The notes beneath the pieces were generated by a model. The model saw only the letters and a list, made by a program, of their open reading frames with translations. It ran no database searches and was not told the DNA's origin. This document shows, piece by piece, positions 50,300 to 60,245 of a DNA stretch of 64,000 nucleotides (position 1 is the stretch's first letter; every line of letters begins with the position of its first letter). The position numbers were made by a program, and so were the translations under genes. This DNA comes from Tachypleus tridentatus. Taxonomy: Eukaryota > Arthropoda > Merostomata > Xiphosura > Limulidae. The DNA lies in the NCBI RefSeq assembly GCF_004210375.1, contig NC_134830.1, positions 49,543,094 through 49,607,093 of the forward strand. The letters run 5' to 3'.

Positions 50300-50740
50300 T
50301 AAGTTTCTGTAAAACTGATTTCAGGTGTTCTTAGTTTCTGTTGTTCTCTATGTTTCTGTGGAACTGGTTTCAGATATTCTTAGTTTCTATTGTCTTTTTA
50401 AGTTTCTGTAGAATTGGTTTCAGATATTTCTAGTTTGTTATTTTTTATGTTTCTATGAATTTAATTTGAGTTATTGCTAGTTTCTGTTGTTTTTTAAGTT
50501 TTTGTAAAATTAGTTTCAGATATTGTTAGTTTCTGTTGTTTTTTAAGTTTCTGTTAAATTAGTTTCAGATATTGTTAGTTTCTGCTGTTTTTTAAGTTTC
50601 TGTTAAATTGGTTTCACATATTGTTAGTTTCTGTTGTTTTTTGATTAGTTTCTGTAGAATTGGCTGAAGATATTTCTAGTTTTTGTTGTTTATTTAAGTG
50701 TCTGTAGAATTGGTTTCAGATATTGCTACTTTCTAAGTTT
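50300..50740. repeat. Minisatellite N, about 49-bp unit, about 9 copies
   Basis: Unit TTTCTGTAGAATTGGTTTCA, GATATTGTTAGTTTCTGTTG, TTTTTTAAG. Confidence 0.9.
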
Positions 50741-50845
50741 GGGCTCGGTTGTTTGTTGGTTTATTAATTTTTATTCGGATAGCTGTTTTTCAAGATTCCA
50801 GTTTCCCCAAAGTTTATCTTATGGTTTAGTACTCATGTTTATAGA

Positions 50846-51364
50846 ATGTGCAGGTTTTTAGGGCCCTTCGTATTATCGTATTTTATCGTTTTTTCTCGCA
50901 TCACGGTGTTTCATCTGCATCCTGAAACTTATGTTTACAATAAGTATGAGATAAAACTGATTAACAAAACACGTGTGAGCATCGATAATCTCACCTCATA
51001 CGAACATGTCCTATATATCTCATTTTTTGTGTTAATTAGTAGAACGAAATGGACCGCTCAACAAACATCTGCACGTCAGAAAGTCAACGGAATTTGTATA
51101 ATGTTTCCATTCTCATTACCGAGAACGGATGTGTTGCACCTACTACGCACCCTGGTGGATAATGAGACGGTGGTTTTTATGTTATATTCCATGTGGCACT
51201 CTATAAACCAACTTTTAGCTGAGTATTTTGGTTTATTGACATTAAGCCTAATTACAATTTGTACTTGTGCTTCACGTTTACCAAAAGGTTCAACTCCTAT
51301 GTTACAGACTCACTGTCATCTCATAAATTTGGTGTTTTTGAAAATCATACAATTCCTCGTGTAA
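50846..51364 (+). CDS. Unexplained 172-codon ORF, function unknown
   Basis: The longest ATG-started open frame that does not lie in a repeat. It begins with MCRFLGPFVLSYFIVFSRIT and has hydrophobic segments at about residues 6-22, 55-65 and 124-142, with LPRTDVLHLLRTLVDNETVV in between. No family was recognised. A frame this long is unexpected by chance in DNA this AT-rich, but there is no codon-bias, homology or splice evidence. It may be a single-exon gene, part of an exon, or chance. Confidence 0.2.
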   Translation: MCRFLGPFVLSYFIVFSRITVFHLHPETYVYNKYEIKLINKTRVSIDNLTSYEHVLYISFFVLISRTKWTAQQTSARQKVNGICIMFPFSLPRTDVLHLLRTLVDNETVVFMLYSMWHSINQLLAEYFGLLTLSLITICTCASRLPKGSTPMLQTHCHLINLVFLKIIQFLV

Positions 51365-51486
51365 TAAAGATGTCTGAATTATTATTACAAATATTGTTGC
51401 AAATCAGAAATGATGTGTTCATACAGTAAAGGGGTGTACAATGAATGTATTTTAATATTTAAATAAGTCACAGGAGGAGATTTTTA

Positions 51487-52148
51487 GGTCAAAGAAGAAC
51501 TTCATTTCTACCACTGCTCTAGGAGCGAGCTTGTACAAATGTTCTGACTGAACTTCATTTCTACCAGTGCTCTAGGAGCGAGCTGGTACAAATGTTCTGA
51601 CTGAACTTCTTCTCTGCTCTACCAGTGCTCTAGTGCTCTAGAGCGAGCTGGTACAAATGTTCTGACTGAACTTCTTCTCTACCAGTGCTCTAGGAGCGAG
51701 CTGGTACAAATGTTCTGACTGAACTTCTTCTCTACCAGTGCTCTAGGAGCGAGCTGGTACAAATGTTCTGACTGAACTTCTTCTCTACCAGTGCTCTAGG
51801 AGCGAGCTGGTACAAATGTTCTGACTGAACTTCTTCTCTACCAGTGCTCTAGGAGCGAGCTGGTACAAATGTTCTGATTGAACTTCTTCTCTACCAGTGC
51901 TCTAGGAGCGAGCTGGTACAAATGTTCTGATTGAACTTCTTCTCTACCAGTGCTCTAGGAGTGAGCTGGTACAAATGTTCTGATTGAACTTCTTCTCTAC
52001 CAGTGCTCTAGGAGCGAGCTGGTACAAATGTTCTGATTGAACTTCTTCTCTACCAGTGCTCTAGGAGCGAGCTGGTACAAATGTTCTGATTGAACTTCAT
52101 TTCTACCAGTGCTCTAGGAGCGAGCTGGTACAAATGTTCTGATTGAAC
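51487..52148. repeat. Minisatellite O, 53-bp unit with internal hairpin, about 12 copies
   Basis: Unit CTACCAGTGCTCTAGGAGCG, AGCTGGTACAAATGTTCTGA, CTGAACTTCTTCT. Each copy can fold: TACCAG pairs with CTGGTA, and GCTC with GAGC across a TAG loop. Units are highly uniform, with two sub-variants (TGACTGAA and TGATTGAA), so expansion is recent. Confidence 0.95.
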
Positions 52149-52424
52149 TACACAATAATTCCGAGTGAAATCATGTCACAAAATTTCTCTGTTTCTTTAT
52201 TTGAACAAATTGTAAGTTTCTACATTTATTGTGGCTGATGAAAAATATTTAAACAAACACATACACACACACATATATATACATCTTTTAGCGATTTAGT
52301 TCACCCATAATTATCGCTACAGGACCCTTACTGTAATCAGTAGGTTTTTTAATCATTCAGTGTTATATATCAAGTCATCCCTTACGTTATGTCCGATTTT
52401 AGGTTCAGAAAAAGGAAAAGGATT
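52149..52424. other. Unique AT-rich spacer with microsatellite
   Basis: Contains an ACACACATATATA run near 52255-52285. Confidence 0.4.
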
Positions 52425-52935
52425 TCAAACGCTTTTAATGTTATTTAATTCACAATCTATGTTCCATTATTATTAATTACTTCCTGCCAACGATTCACAA
52501 ACTTCTAAATGCTACTTCTGTAAAAGTCTTTGGGTTTGGAGGAAAAGAATGTAGAGAAGGTGGTTTTGACATCTTTGTGTGTTCCAAGCTCTTTTCCATT
52601 GAGATAGTTCTGCAAACTTTGGAATAGATGATAATAAGATGGGACAAGGTCTGGAGAATAAGGAGGATGTGGAAGGTTTTCACAGTCTAGCTCTTCATTC
52701 TTTACAGATGTGATTCTTGCTGTATGGGGCCTTGCATCATCCTGGTGTAACAACACATTTACGATTGATCAAAGCAGGCTTCTTTTCTGTCATTGTAACA
52801 TTCAGGCGCTCTAACTGTTGACAGTAGAAGTCTGATGTAATCTTTACATTGAGTGGCAGCAACTCAAAGTGGATCACACCAACAATATCCCACCCAACGC
52901 TTAACAAGACATTTTTAGGGTGGAGGCCCATTTTG
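52425..52935 (-). pseudogene. mariner-like transposase remnant
   Basis: The C-terminal half of a mariner transposase. One segment reads HPKNVLLSVGWDIVGV and YCQQLERLNVT (52737-52931). A frameshifted segment reads QDDARPHTA and PPYSPDLVPSYYHLF (52505-52756), continuing past a stop to FVNRWQEVINNNG near 52460. The third catalytic Asp, 34 residues after the second in D34D mariners, is Tyr here (PSYYHLF for PSDYHLF). The N-terminal half and first Asp are absent; a 39-bp minisatellite lies where the upstream sequence should be. Dead and old. Confidence 0.85.
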
Positions 52936-52962
52936 GGGGTGTGCTTTAACCAGTTTACCTGT

Positions 52963-53172
52963 TGCTACATGACAGTGAAGATCCAAGATAAACGATGTTG
53001 TTGCTACATGACAGTGAAGATCCAAAATAAACGATGTTGTTGCTACATGACAGTGAATATCCAAGATAAACGATGTTGTTGCTACATGACAGTGAAGATC
53101 CAAAATAAACGATGTTGTTGCTACATGACAGTGAAGATCCAAGATAAACGATGTTGTTGCTGCATAACAGTG
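52963..53172. repeat. Minisatellite P, 39-bp unit, about 5.5 copies
   Basis: Unit ACAGTGAAGATCCAAGATAA, ACGATGTTGTTGCTACATG. Copies are almost identical. It abuts the truncated mariner transposase. Thirteen codons per unit give open frames on both strands. Confidence 0.95.
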
Positions 53173-53637
53173 AAGATGAAACCGGACATCTGAAGCTCGT
53201 ACCTTGGCTCACCAGTCATAACCTCGGTCATAAAAACAAGTTACAAACATAATAAAGTGATTTATTGATGGTCAACATTCTACGTGTTTCGACAGGTCAT
53301 TGGTCTGTTTTCTTCATACTGCCTTATTATTATTATATCAGCGTAACGTGCTTTCTTATTTTCTTAAGTATAATCCAGGTAATGAGAAAAAAGACATATT
53401 TTCGAGCTGTTCTGTTCCAAACATACGCGTCAGAGACAAAAAAATTCTGAGTAAGATTTAGGAAAGACAGGAAGACGGTGAGAAAAGGAAATAATAAATG
53501 CGTGGAATAATATTCAATATTATCTACGTTATTTTTCTCGTCTTATAGCTCCAGTGAAAGTTGGGTTACCGAATTGCGATATGTACAATATTCGTGAAAT
53601 TACAGTTTTTTTTTTTTTGGTGAATTATAGATTGCCT
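53173..53637. other. Unique DNA, no gene recognised
   Basis: The first 40 bp or so after the array may still be mariner-derived. Nothing else recognised. Confidence 0.35.
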
Positions 53638-53748
53638 GATGTAAGTAGTCTACGGATTTACAACACTAAAATCGGGGGTTCGATTCCCCTCGGTGGACTC
53701 AAGATATATAGCCCAATGTGGCTTTGCTATAAGAAAACACAAACATAT
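53638..53748 (+). mobile_element. tRNA-head SINE, family 2
   Basis: AAGTAGTCTACGGATTTACA, GGGGTTCGATTCCCCTCGG with intact box B, ATATAGCCCAATGTGGCTTT and tail AAGAAAACACAAAC. The 5' edge is truncated (box A lost). Confidence 0.8.
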
Positions 53749-55012
53749 CGATGTAAGTAATTAGACACATTTATTATAAAACACAATTATATTTATGTAT
53801 ATTATGAAATAATCTGAAAAATGAAAAAGTAACTTGAGCGTAATAATAAGATAAATAAAAACACATGATTATCAAGATGGCGCGCTAGTTCGAGTCTTCA
53901 CGAAAAGCTTGTCGTTATTACGTACTTCTCAACGTTTTACGTAGAAGGTGAAAGTTTAAGAAGAAACAATCGAGGGAGCACTGATAAATTAAGTAAATAA
54001 AGTAATTCTGATTTGCTTCTGGTCATACCTTATATGTTTATTGCACACACATTTATCTACAAATACCTGGCTGGTTCTAAAACTACGATCACGTGACAAA
54101 TGTATATATCGCACAGATAAAATTAAACCCCAAGACTTATTCAAAGTTTGATAATTGGCTAAACGAGTGTGTCATCGCTCTTTCTTTTCAATCACGTTCA
54201 TAAGCAACTTGGTTAGGAACGTGAACCCTCCGACCCCAAAATCCATTGTGTCGGATATTGTTACTAATATAGTATACAAGCATTTAAGGTTAGAGAAACC
54301 TTACAAGTCGTTTAGGAAGACCACGTTCGACCACACATCAATAAATTTCCTTATTGCATATTACTGTACTTTTTAAGCCTTTGATGTGCGTAAGTTTGAG
54401 CTCAGATGTTATAGGCCTAAGACATCGATTTTAATGTACATCAGATAATAAAATAAATCGACGATCAACATCTGAGAGGCGTAAAGAAGTAGTCAATTTA
54501 ACAAATACGGTATAAATAGAATAATAATAATAAATACATTCTCGAATCATACAATAGATATAACAGGGGCCAGTCGCTGCCTATTGATTAGCGTGCTAAG
54601 GTTCGATTCGCACCAATAAACACGTTCTGAGTTTCAGCTAAGGGATCTTATCTAATAGCAGTTAATCCCGCTTACAGTAGCCACGTAATAGGCGGAAGGT
54701 GTTTCTGAATGAATGTAGAAGATTTAAAAACTACTAACGAATATTGCTAGTATCAAGTAACACGGTAACGACAGTTAACATCAGAGACGCAACAAGACGC
54801 ATGTTTAGAAAGGGCGGCGATATATGTATATATATATATATATGGTTAACGTACCACTTCTCTATAGCACGGTCGTGGAGGTTTGTATTTCTGAATAATC
54901 ATAAGGAAAGGGTGTTCCCTTTTACCAGCTTAAACTTTCAGATAAATGATAAATAATTAAAACACGTGTTGGTGTTACTTTTTATTGTCATCTGAAAACA
55001 GACAGTCTATAA
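53749..55012. other. Mostly unique AT-rich DNA
   Basis: No gene recognised. A degenerate tRNA-like SINE head may lie at about 54565-54715 (GATTAGCGTGCTAAGG, GGTTCGATTCGCACC). TATATA microsatellite at 54820-54842. Confidence 0.4.
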
Positions 55013-55178
55013 CAGTGGTTCCCAACCTTTTTTATGCCCCGCACCCCTAAAAAATTTTAATATGTTCTCATATCCCTCAAGTAATTATTTATTTGAGAAT
55101 AAAGGTCAAGGTGGCCAAAACAAATGTTATCTCGCACCCCCTGGAACGCAATCTCGCACACCTGGTAGGGAACCACTG
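55013..55178. mobile_element. 166-bp hAT-type non-autonomous element
   Basis: Terminal inverted repeats CAGTGGTTCCCAACC (left) and the complement of CAGTGGTTCCCTACC (right), 14 of 15 identical. This CAGNGGTTC form is typical of hAT ends. The 8-bp flanks GTCTATAA and GTTAAAAA match at 5 of 8, consistent with an old target duplication. There is no transposase. Confidence 0.75.
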
Positions 55179-55736
55179 GTTAAAAAGAACAGTAGTTTAT
55201 CTTTAAATGGAAAGCCGAAATAAAAGACATCAGTTGTGAGAGAAAACCGTTTATCTCTAAGATATTAACAGTGCATCTGTCTCACTGTCTTCCTATCCAT
55301 CTCTCTATATAAATGTTTTGGTACTTGTTACAGATGAGCGTTTATATTTCCTTTTCATAAATTTCGTCATGTCAGACGTGTAACAGAATTATAATATCAT
55401 ATAGACTTAGAACTTATATCTATGTCGGCCTGCTGTCGACATAGTTAATGTTTTTGTATACATTATTATTTATATGAACGAGTGTATTGCATCCGACAAA
55501 TTCTAGCGTCTCTTTTATTATCTTTAGCCTCCGATATTTATAAATACAAAGATAATATATTAAACACCAGTACATTCTGTCTTTGTCAGAGTAAAGTTGT
55601 TTTGTGGTTGTTTTTTTTAAATTAAAATATTTTATTTATTTCGAACCAGTCACTATTTGTTTAGCTAAAGCTACAGAGTGACAGTGGTAGGATATCGTGT
55701 TTGTTTTACGCGATAGGTTGCTAATATTTTCATTGT

Positions 55737-55745
55737 ATAAATAGA
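55737..55745 (+). promoter_or_regulatory. Possible TATA box upstream of the EcR-A exon
   Basis: TATAAATAG in non-repetitive DNA, 437 bp before the EcR-A start codon. No strong initiator is evident 30 bp downstream. It is an alternative to the spliced-leader model, in which the exon begins after the acceptor at 55977. Confidence 0.3.
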
Positions 55746-55977
55746 GAATATTCTGGATTAAAGCTAGTGTAGTAATGTGTTAGATACATACATCACGTGT
55801 GTTTAATCGAATCCATTCTTAGGACCTAATCTTAACTTGTCAATTTTAGGTACGGTTACTTTTGGGCCAATTAGGTAAGAGTCAGTAGTATTGAAACACG
55901 TACTGGTTACTGAACGTTATAAATTACAAGTGTGTATCATCGGTGTTTACTTATTGTCTTATCCCATCCCTTTACAG

Positions 55978-56173
55978 ATAACTATTTTTACGGGTCCGAT
56001 TAAGCTGAGTTTACCGGAAGACAAGTGAGGTTTGTGGACAAAAACATCTTGAAGGATTCAGGAGAAATTAAACTGAGAAGGAACAATGAAGGAGCTATTA
56101 GAAAGCTTCACCTGGTGTCCCTGAGTGATCCTATCTCTGACTGTTTCACTTTTAACAACTGTGTGTGGGTGCT
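55978..56173 (+). other. Probable 5' untranslated part of the EcR-A exon
   Basis: A good 3' splice site precedes it: pyrimidine-rich TCTTATCCCATCCCTTTACAG ending at 55977. Contains a 12-codon upstream ORF at 56086-56124. Whether the leader is spliced here or transcribed from a local promoter cannot be decided from the sequence. Confidence 0.5.
56086..56124 (+). promoter_or_regulatory. Upstream ORF in EcR-A leader
   Basis: ATG with 12 codons (MKELLESFTWCP) and TGA, ending 49 nt before the EcR-A ATG. If translated it could dampen initiation at the main start. Conservation is untested. Confidence 0.35.
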
Positions 56174-56579
56174 ATGGACAGTAAGGAGTCGGTACAGCGG
56201 TACCTTCACAGTGTTAACATCGTCATGAAGCCTATGCTGTCACCTGATGGCTGGAGAATCAATGAAGCCAATGTAGGTGGCGCTGTTGCCGGACACGCTT
56301 CACCCCCGACCTTGTCTCCTAATTTGCCAAGTATCGTAAAGCTAGAGCCTCGTCTGCCAAGCCCTTGTGTAGGCAGCCCCACAGAGGCTGGGGTAGGTGG
56401 GGGAGTTTTTAACTCAAGAAAACGACTGCGGTTGGACCAGGGGTCACTGTCATCTCCCTCCCAAATGTCCATCGGTTCTTTGTCTCCCCTACCTCTTTAC
56501 ACGAATGGTGACTCAACGTTTATCAGCAACGGGCTTTCTCCTGACTCAGTTAGCAGCTACGATGGAAACAGTTTGTCTG
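56174..56579 (+). CDS. Ecdysone receptor, A-isoform first coding exon (partial gene)
   Basis: The N-terminal A/B (transactivation) domain specific to isoform A of the nuclear receptor that binds 20-hydroxyecdysone with RXR/USP and controls moulting genes. An in-frame stop at 56153-56155 makes the ATG at 56174 (G at -3 and +4) the first possible start; a second ATG is codon 18 (MKPM). The order of motifs matches the EcR-A box of insects: LSPDGW (22-27), the SUMO-type site VKLEP (55-59; IKIEP in Drosophila), the basic RKRLRLD (82-88), a Ser/Pro run SSPSQMSIGSLSPLP (93-107), then NGLSPDSVSSYDGNSLSG (119-136), equivalent to the insect NGY..P...SYDPYSP.GK end. The exon stops after the first base of codon 136 at a strong donor CTG|GTAAGTAC. 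The DNA-binding and ligand-binding exons are outside the window. Confidence 0.82.
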
Positions 56580-56770
56580 GTAAGTACAAATATACTTTCC
56601 CCTCAGTCAGTTAGCAGCTAATATGGAAACAGTTTGCCTGGTAAGTACAAACATACTTTCCCCTGAGTCAGTTAGCAGCTAAGATGGAAACAACTGTCTG
56701 GTAAGTACAAATGTACCTTCCCTGACTCAGTTAGCAGCTACGGTAGAAGCAGTTTCTCTGGTAGTTAGAA
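56541..56770 (+). repeat. Four-fold tandem duplication of the EcR-A exon end and splice donor
   Basis: The last 39 bp of the exon plus about 21 bp of intron are repeated with a period of 60-61 bp. Donors CTGGTAAGTACAAA occur at GT positions 56580, 56641 and 56701; the fourth copy at 56761 is decayed (CTGGTAGTTAG). Reading through from the first copy reaches a stop at 56612-56614, so only the first donor keeps the EcR frame open. Confidence 0.9.
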
Positions 56771-56894
56771 ACATACTTTGATATTTTAAACCCTGTTAAA
56801 GATTTCAATGTTTTTCACTAGAATCATGTTGATGATGTGTATCATAGAACAAAACTTCTATATCACTTTAAACCGAATGGAAGAAGTAAAGATG

Positions 56895-57752
56895 GTAGTT
56901 CAGGTAAACATTAGAGTTATTAGATCTCTCACTTGTATTCCAGGTAAACATTATAATTATTATATGTCTTACTGGTGATTCAATGAAACATCAGAATTAT
57001 CAGATCTCTCACTGGTGCTTCAGGTAAACAATAGAAGTATTAAATCTCTCACTGCTGTATCACATAGACATTAGTGTTATTAGATCTCTCACTGGTGATT
57101 CAATGGAACATCAGAATTATCAGATCTATCACTGGTACTTCAAGCAAACACTAGAATTATTAGATCTCTCATTGGTGCTTCAGATAAACATTAGAATTAT
57201 TAGATATCTCACTGGTGCTTCAGGTAAACATTATAATTGTTAGATCTCTCACTGATGCTTCAGGTAAAAGTTAGAATTATTAGAACTCTCACTGGAGCTT
57301 CAATAAACATTAGAATTATTAGATCTCTCATTGGTGCTTCAGGTAAACATTAGAATTATTAGATATCTCACTGGTGCTTCAGGTAAACATTATAATTGTT
57401 AGATCTCTCACTGATGGTTCAGGTAAAAGTTAGAATTATTAGAACTCTCACTGGAGCTTCAATAAACATTAGAATTATTAGATCTCTTTTTGGTGCTTCA
57501 ATGAAACATTAGAATTATTATATCTCTCACTGGTGCTTCATGTAAACATTAGAATCATTATATCTTTCACTGGTGCTTCAATTAAATATTATAATTATTA
57601 GATCTCTCACTTGTACTTCGTGTAAACATTAGAATTATTGGATCTTTCACTGGTGCTTTAAGTAAACCTTAGAATTATGATATCTCTCACTAGTGCTTCA
57701 GGTAAACATTAGAATTTTTATATCTCTCACTGGTGCTTCATGTAAACATTAT
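56895..57752 (+). repeat. Minisatellite R, about 40-bp intronic unit, about 21 copies
   Basis: Unit CTTCAGGTAAACATTAGAAT, TATTAGATCTCTCACTGGTG. Nine copies keep CAGGTAAA, a donor-like sequence (at 56901, 56941, 57021, 57221, 57261, 57340, 57380, 57420, 57699). A four-unit block is duplicated with an offset of 159 bp (57180-57300 and 57340-57460). Confidence 0.93.
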
Positions 57753-58904
57753 ATATAAAAATATTCATTATTCACAACCGTCAAATGAACTTATGGAAAT
57801 GAACAGAAACATAGTTTTTAAAGGTAAGAAATTGCATTTGTTTTTGTTTGACCAAGGAATTACACCTGCCATTCTAGACATGCGTATTGCTGTCTGTCAA
57901 TGATGACTCATAAAAGCTTTTCTAGAAGTTCCGACGTCATTGTTGTTTGTCTCGTAATGCTTCCCATGTATGGAAAGACTTTCGGAGACACGTGAATCTT
58001 GGTTTTAGTCAGTCTCGTGATAAGGACAACGTCGTCCGCGACGTTATTGGCTTGTTCCATCTGATGAAAACCAAGTTCATAAAAATCGTTTATTTCGTGT
58101 CTTTATTTCGATTAATATCGAGTTCCACATAGTTTGGTGACATTGTAGTCCCTTGCTTCAGAGAGGGCACTGGGAGCTCTGCATCCAAATTATATTGATG
58201 TTGCTGGCCGTGTCTTTGAATTCGAATTCGAAGAGAAGTAAAAGATAACGGGTTGGAAATTGATATGATTGTCTGACTAACCCTTACCTTATGAGTTATG
58301 TAATTTATTACTTAACATCTCGAAGTGATTATTAGTTCTGCATTTCTTATTAAAATAATGGTTCTCCTTACATTTCCAGTCCAGTTAAATTCGAAAATAA
58401 TTAATATTCTTCACACGTGTTACAGTTTTGTTTAAGACAGCTAGTATAGGTCGTTTTGTATCATACTATCTTGCGTATCACCTGCCTCCATTTCGAAGAT
58501 GCACATCAACTTTGCATGCTTAGTGTGTTAGATTCTTGTTGGTTGTGGCTTGATTCATTATGTTTTTTTAACGTGTTATACATGTAGAAATTGGGAAATC
58601 TTTTAAAGCGCTGGTTTGTTTCGCGGAGAAAGTTGTTGTTATCGGTTTATTAGCGTAAATCTACACAAATGGCCAGCTGCGTTCTGTCTATTATAGAGAA
58701 TCAAACCTGGAACTTTGGCATTATTAGTCCAGAAACCTCACCGCTGACGTGTCAAGACATCGCAGAGAAATGTTTGTTCCTTATTTAAGTCTGTTTGTTT
58801 ATAAGCAAAACATTGACAATGAAACCAGTATGTTTCTCTAAGCAAACCTTACATTAAAAAGTAAACAGATATATTTAACATGTTTATTGTAACATTTCCT
58901 ACTC
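57753..58904. other. EcR intron, unique DNA plus one SINE remnant
   Basis: No exon recognised. A reverse family-3 SINE remnant lies at about 58640-58760. Confidence 0.4.
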
Positions 58905-59425
58905 TATAAGTGTCTTCAGTTCCGGATAATGTCTTTTAACACACATATATACCTTTGTCAATGTCTGATACCTCACACTTTTAGGACAAAGTCTGATATC
59001 ACAAACATATTTAGAAGAAAGTCTGATAACACACAGCTTTAGTGGAAAGTCTGATAACACACGCACACCTTTAGTAGAAAGTCTGATACCACACACACAT
59101 CTTTAGGAGAAGGTCTGAAAATTCACACCTTTAGGACAAAGTCCGATAACTCATATCTTTAGGAGAAGGTCTGATAACACACACACAAAACCTTTGGAAA
59201 AAATCTGAAAACTCACTTTTAGGATAAAGTCTGATAACATATCTTTAGGAGTAAGTTTGATAACACACACACACCTTAAGGAGAAAGTCTGATAACAGAC
59301 ACACCTATAGGATAAAGTCGGATAACACAGACACACACATACCTTTAGGAGAAAGCCTGAAAACTCACACCTTTAGCATAAAGTTCGATAACCAATATCT
59401 TTTGGAGAAAGTCTGATAACAAAGT
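58905..59425. repeat. Minisatellite S, about 36-bp unit, about 14 copies
   Basis: Unit CCTTTAGGAGAAAGTCTGAT, AACACACACAC with a variable CA run, so unit length varies by microsatellite slippage. Confidence 0.9.
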
Positions 59426-59597
59426 TTCGTTTGTAACAACGTCATTTTTCAGTTGCATCACACACCTTTAACAAGTTCAATTGAATTTTGTAATTTACAC
59501 CCGAGTTTACGTGTTTTGTCTTTTTAACCATGCCAAGTCTTTATTTAGCTAAGCTTTATTCTACGTTTTTTACAGCTACGTTTTAATCCATCAACCT

Positions 59598-60245
59598 TCT
59601 CTGTAGCTTTAATACACCCCTTCAACTCAGCTTTAATACACTCACCTTCAACTTACCTTTAATACACCCCTTCAATTTACCTTTAATACACCCCTTCAAC
59701 TTACCTTTAATACACTCACCTTCAACTTACCTTTAATACACCCCTTCAACTTACCTTTAATACACTCACCTTCAACTTACTACTTTTAATACACTTCACC
59801 TTCAACATACCTTTTCATTACACTTTATACCTTCAACTTTCAGCTTTTAATACACACTTCACCTTCAACTTACCTTTAATACACTCACCTTCAACTTACC
59901 TTTAATACATCCTTCAACTTGCCTTTAATACACACCTTCAACTTTCAACGTAATTTTAATACACTCACCTTCAACTTACTTTTAATACACCCATTTAACT
60001 TACTTTTAATACACCCACTTCAACTTAGCTTTAATACACCCCTTCAATTTACCTTTAATACACCCCTTCAAGTTACCTTTAATACATCCCTTCAACTTGC
60101 CTTTAATACACTCACCTTCAACGTAATTTTAATACACTCACCTTCAACTTACTTTTAATACACCCATTTCAACTTACCTTTAATACTCACATTCAACTTA
60201 CCTTTAATACACTCACCTTCAACGTAACTTTAATACGACCACCTT
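59598..60245. repeat. Minisatellite T, about 26-bp unit, about 25 copies
   Basis: Unit TTCAACTTACCTTTAATACA plus CTCACC or CCCC, with irregular lengths from interchange of the two endings. On the minus strand each unit reads AAAGGTAAGTTGAA, which contains GGTAAGT, a consensus splice donor. Confidence 0.92.

Noticed and set aside
52849..53193. 114-codon + strand ORF with CCCYMTVKIQDKR repeats
   Set aside because: Product of the 39-bp array and antisense mariner sequence; the opposite strand is equally open.
56206..56472. 88-codon minus ORF and 74-codon second-frame + ORF over the EcR exon
   Set aside because: Shadows of the GC-richer EcR-A coding frame.
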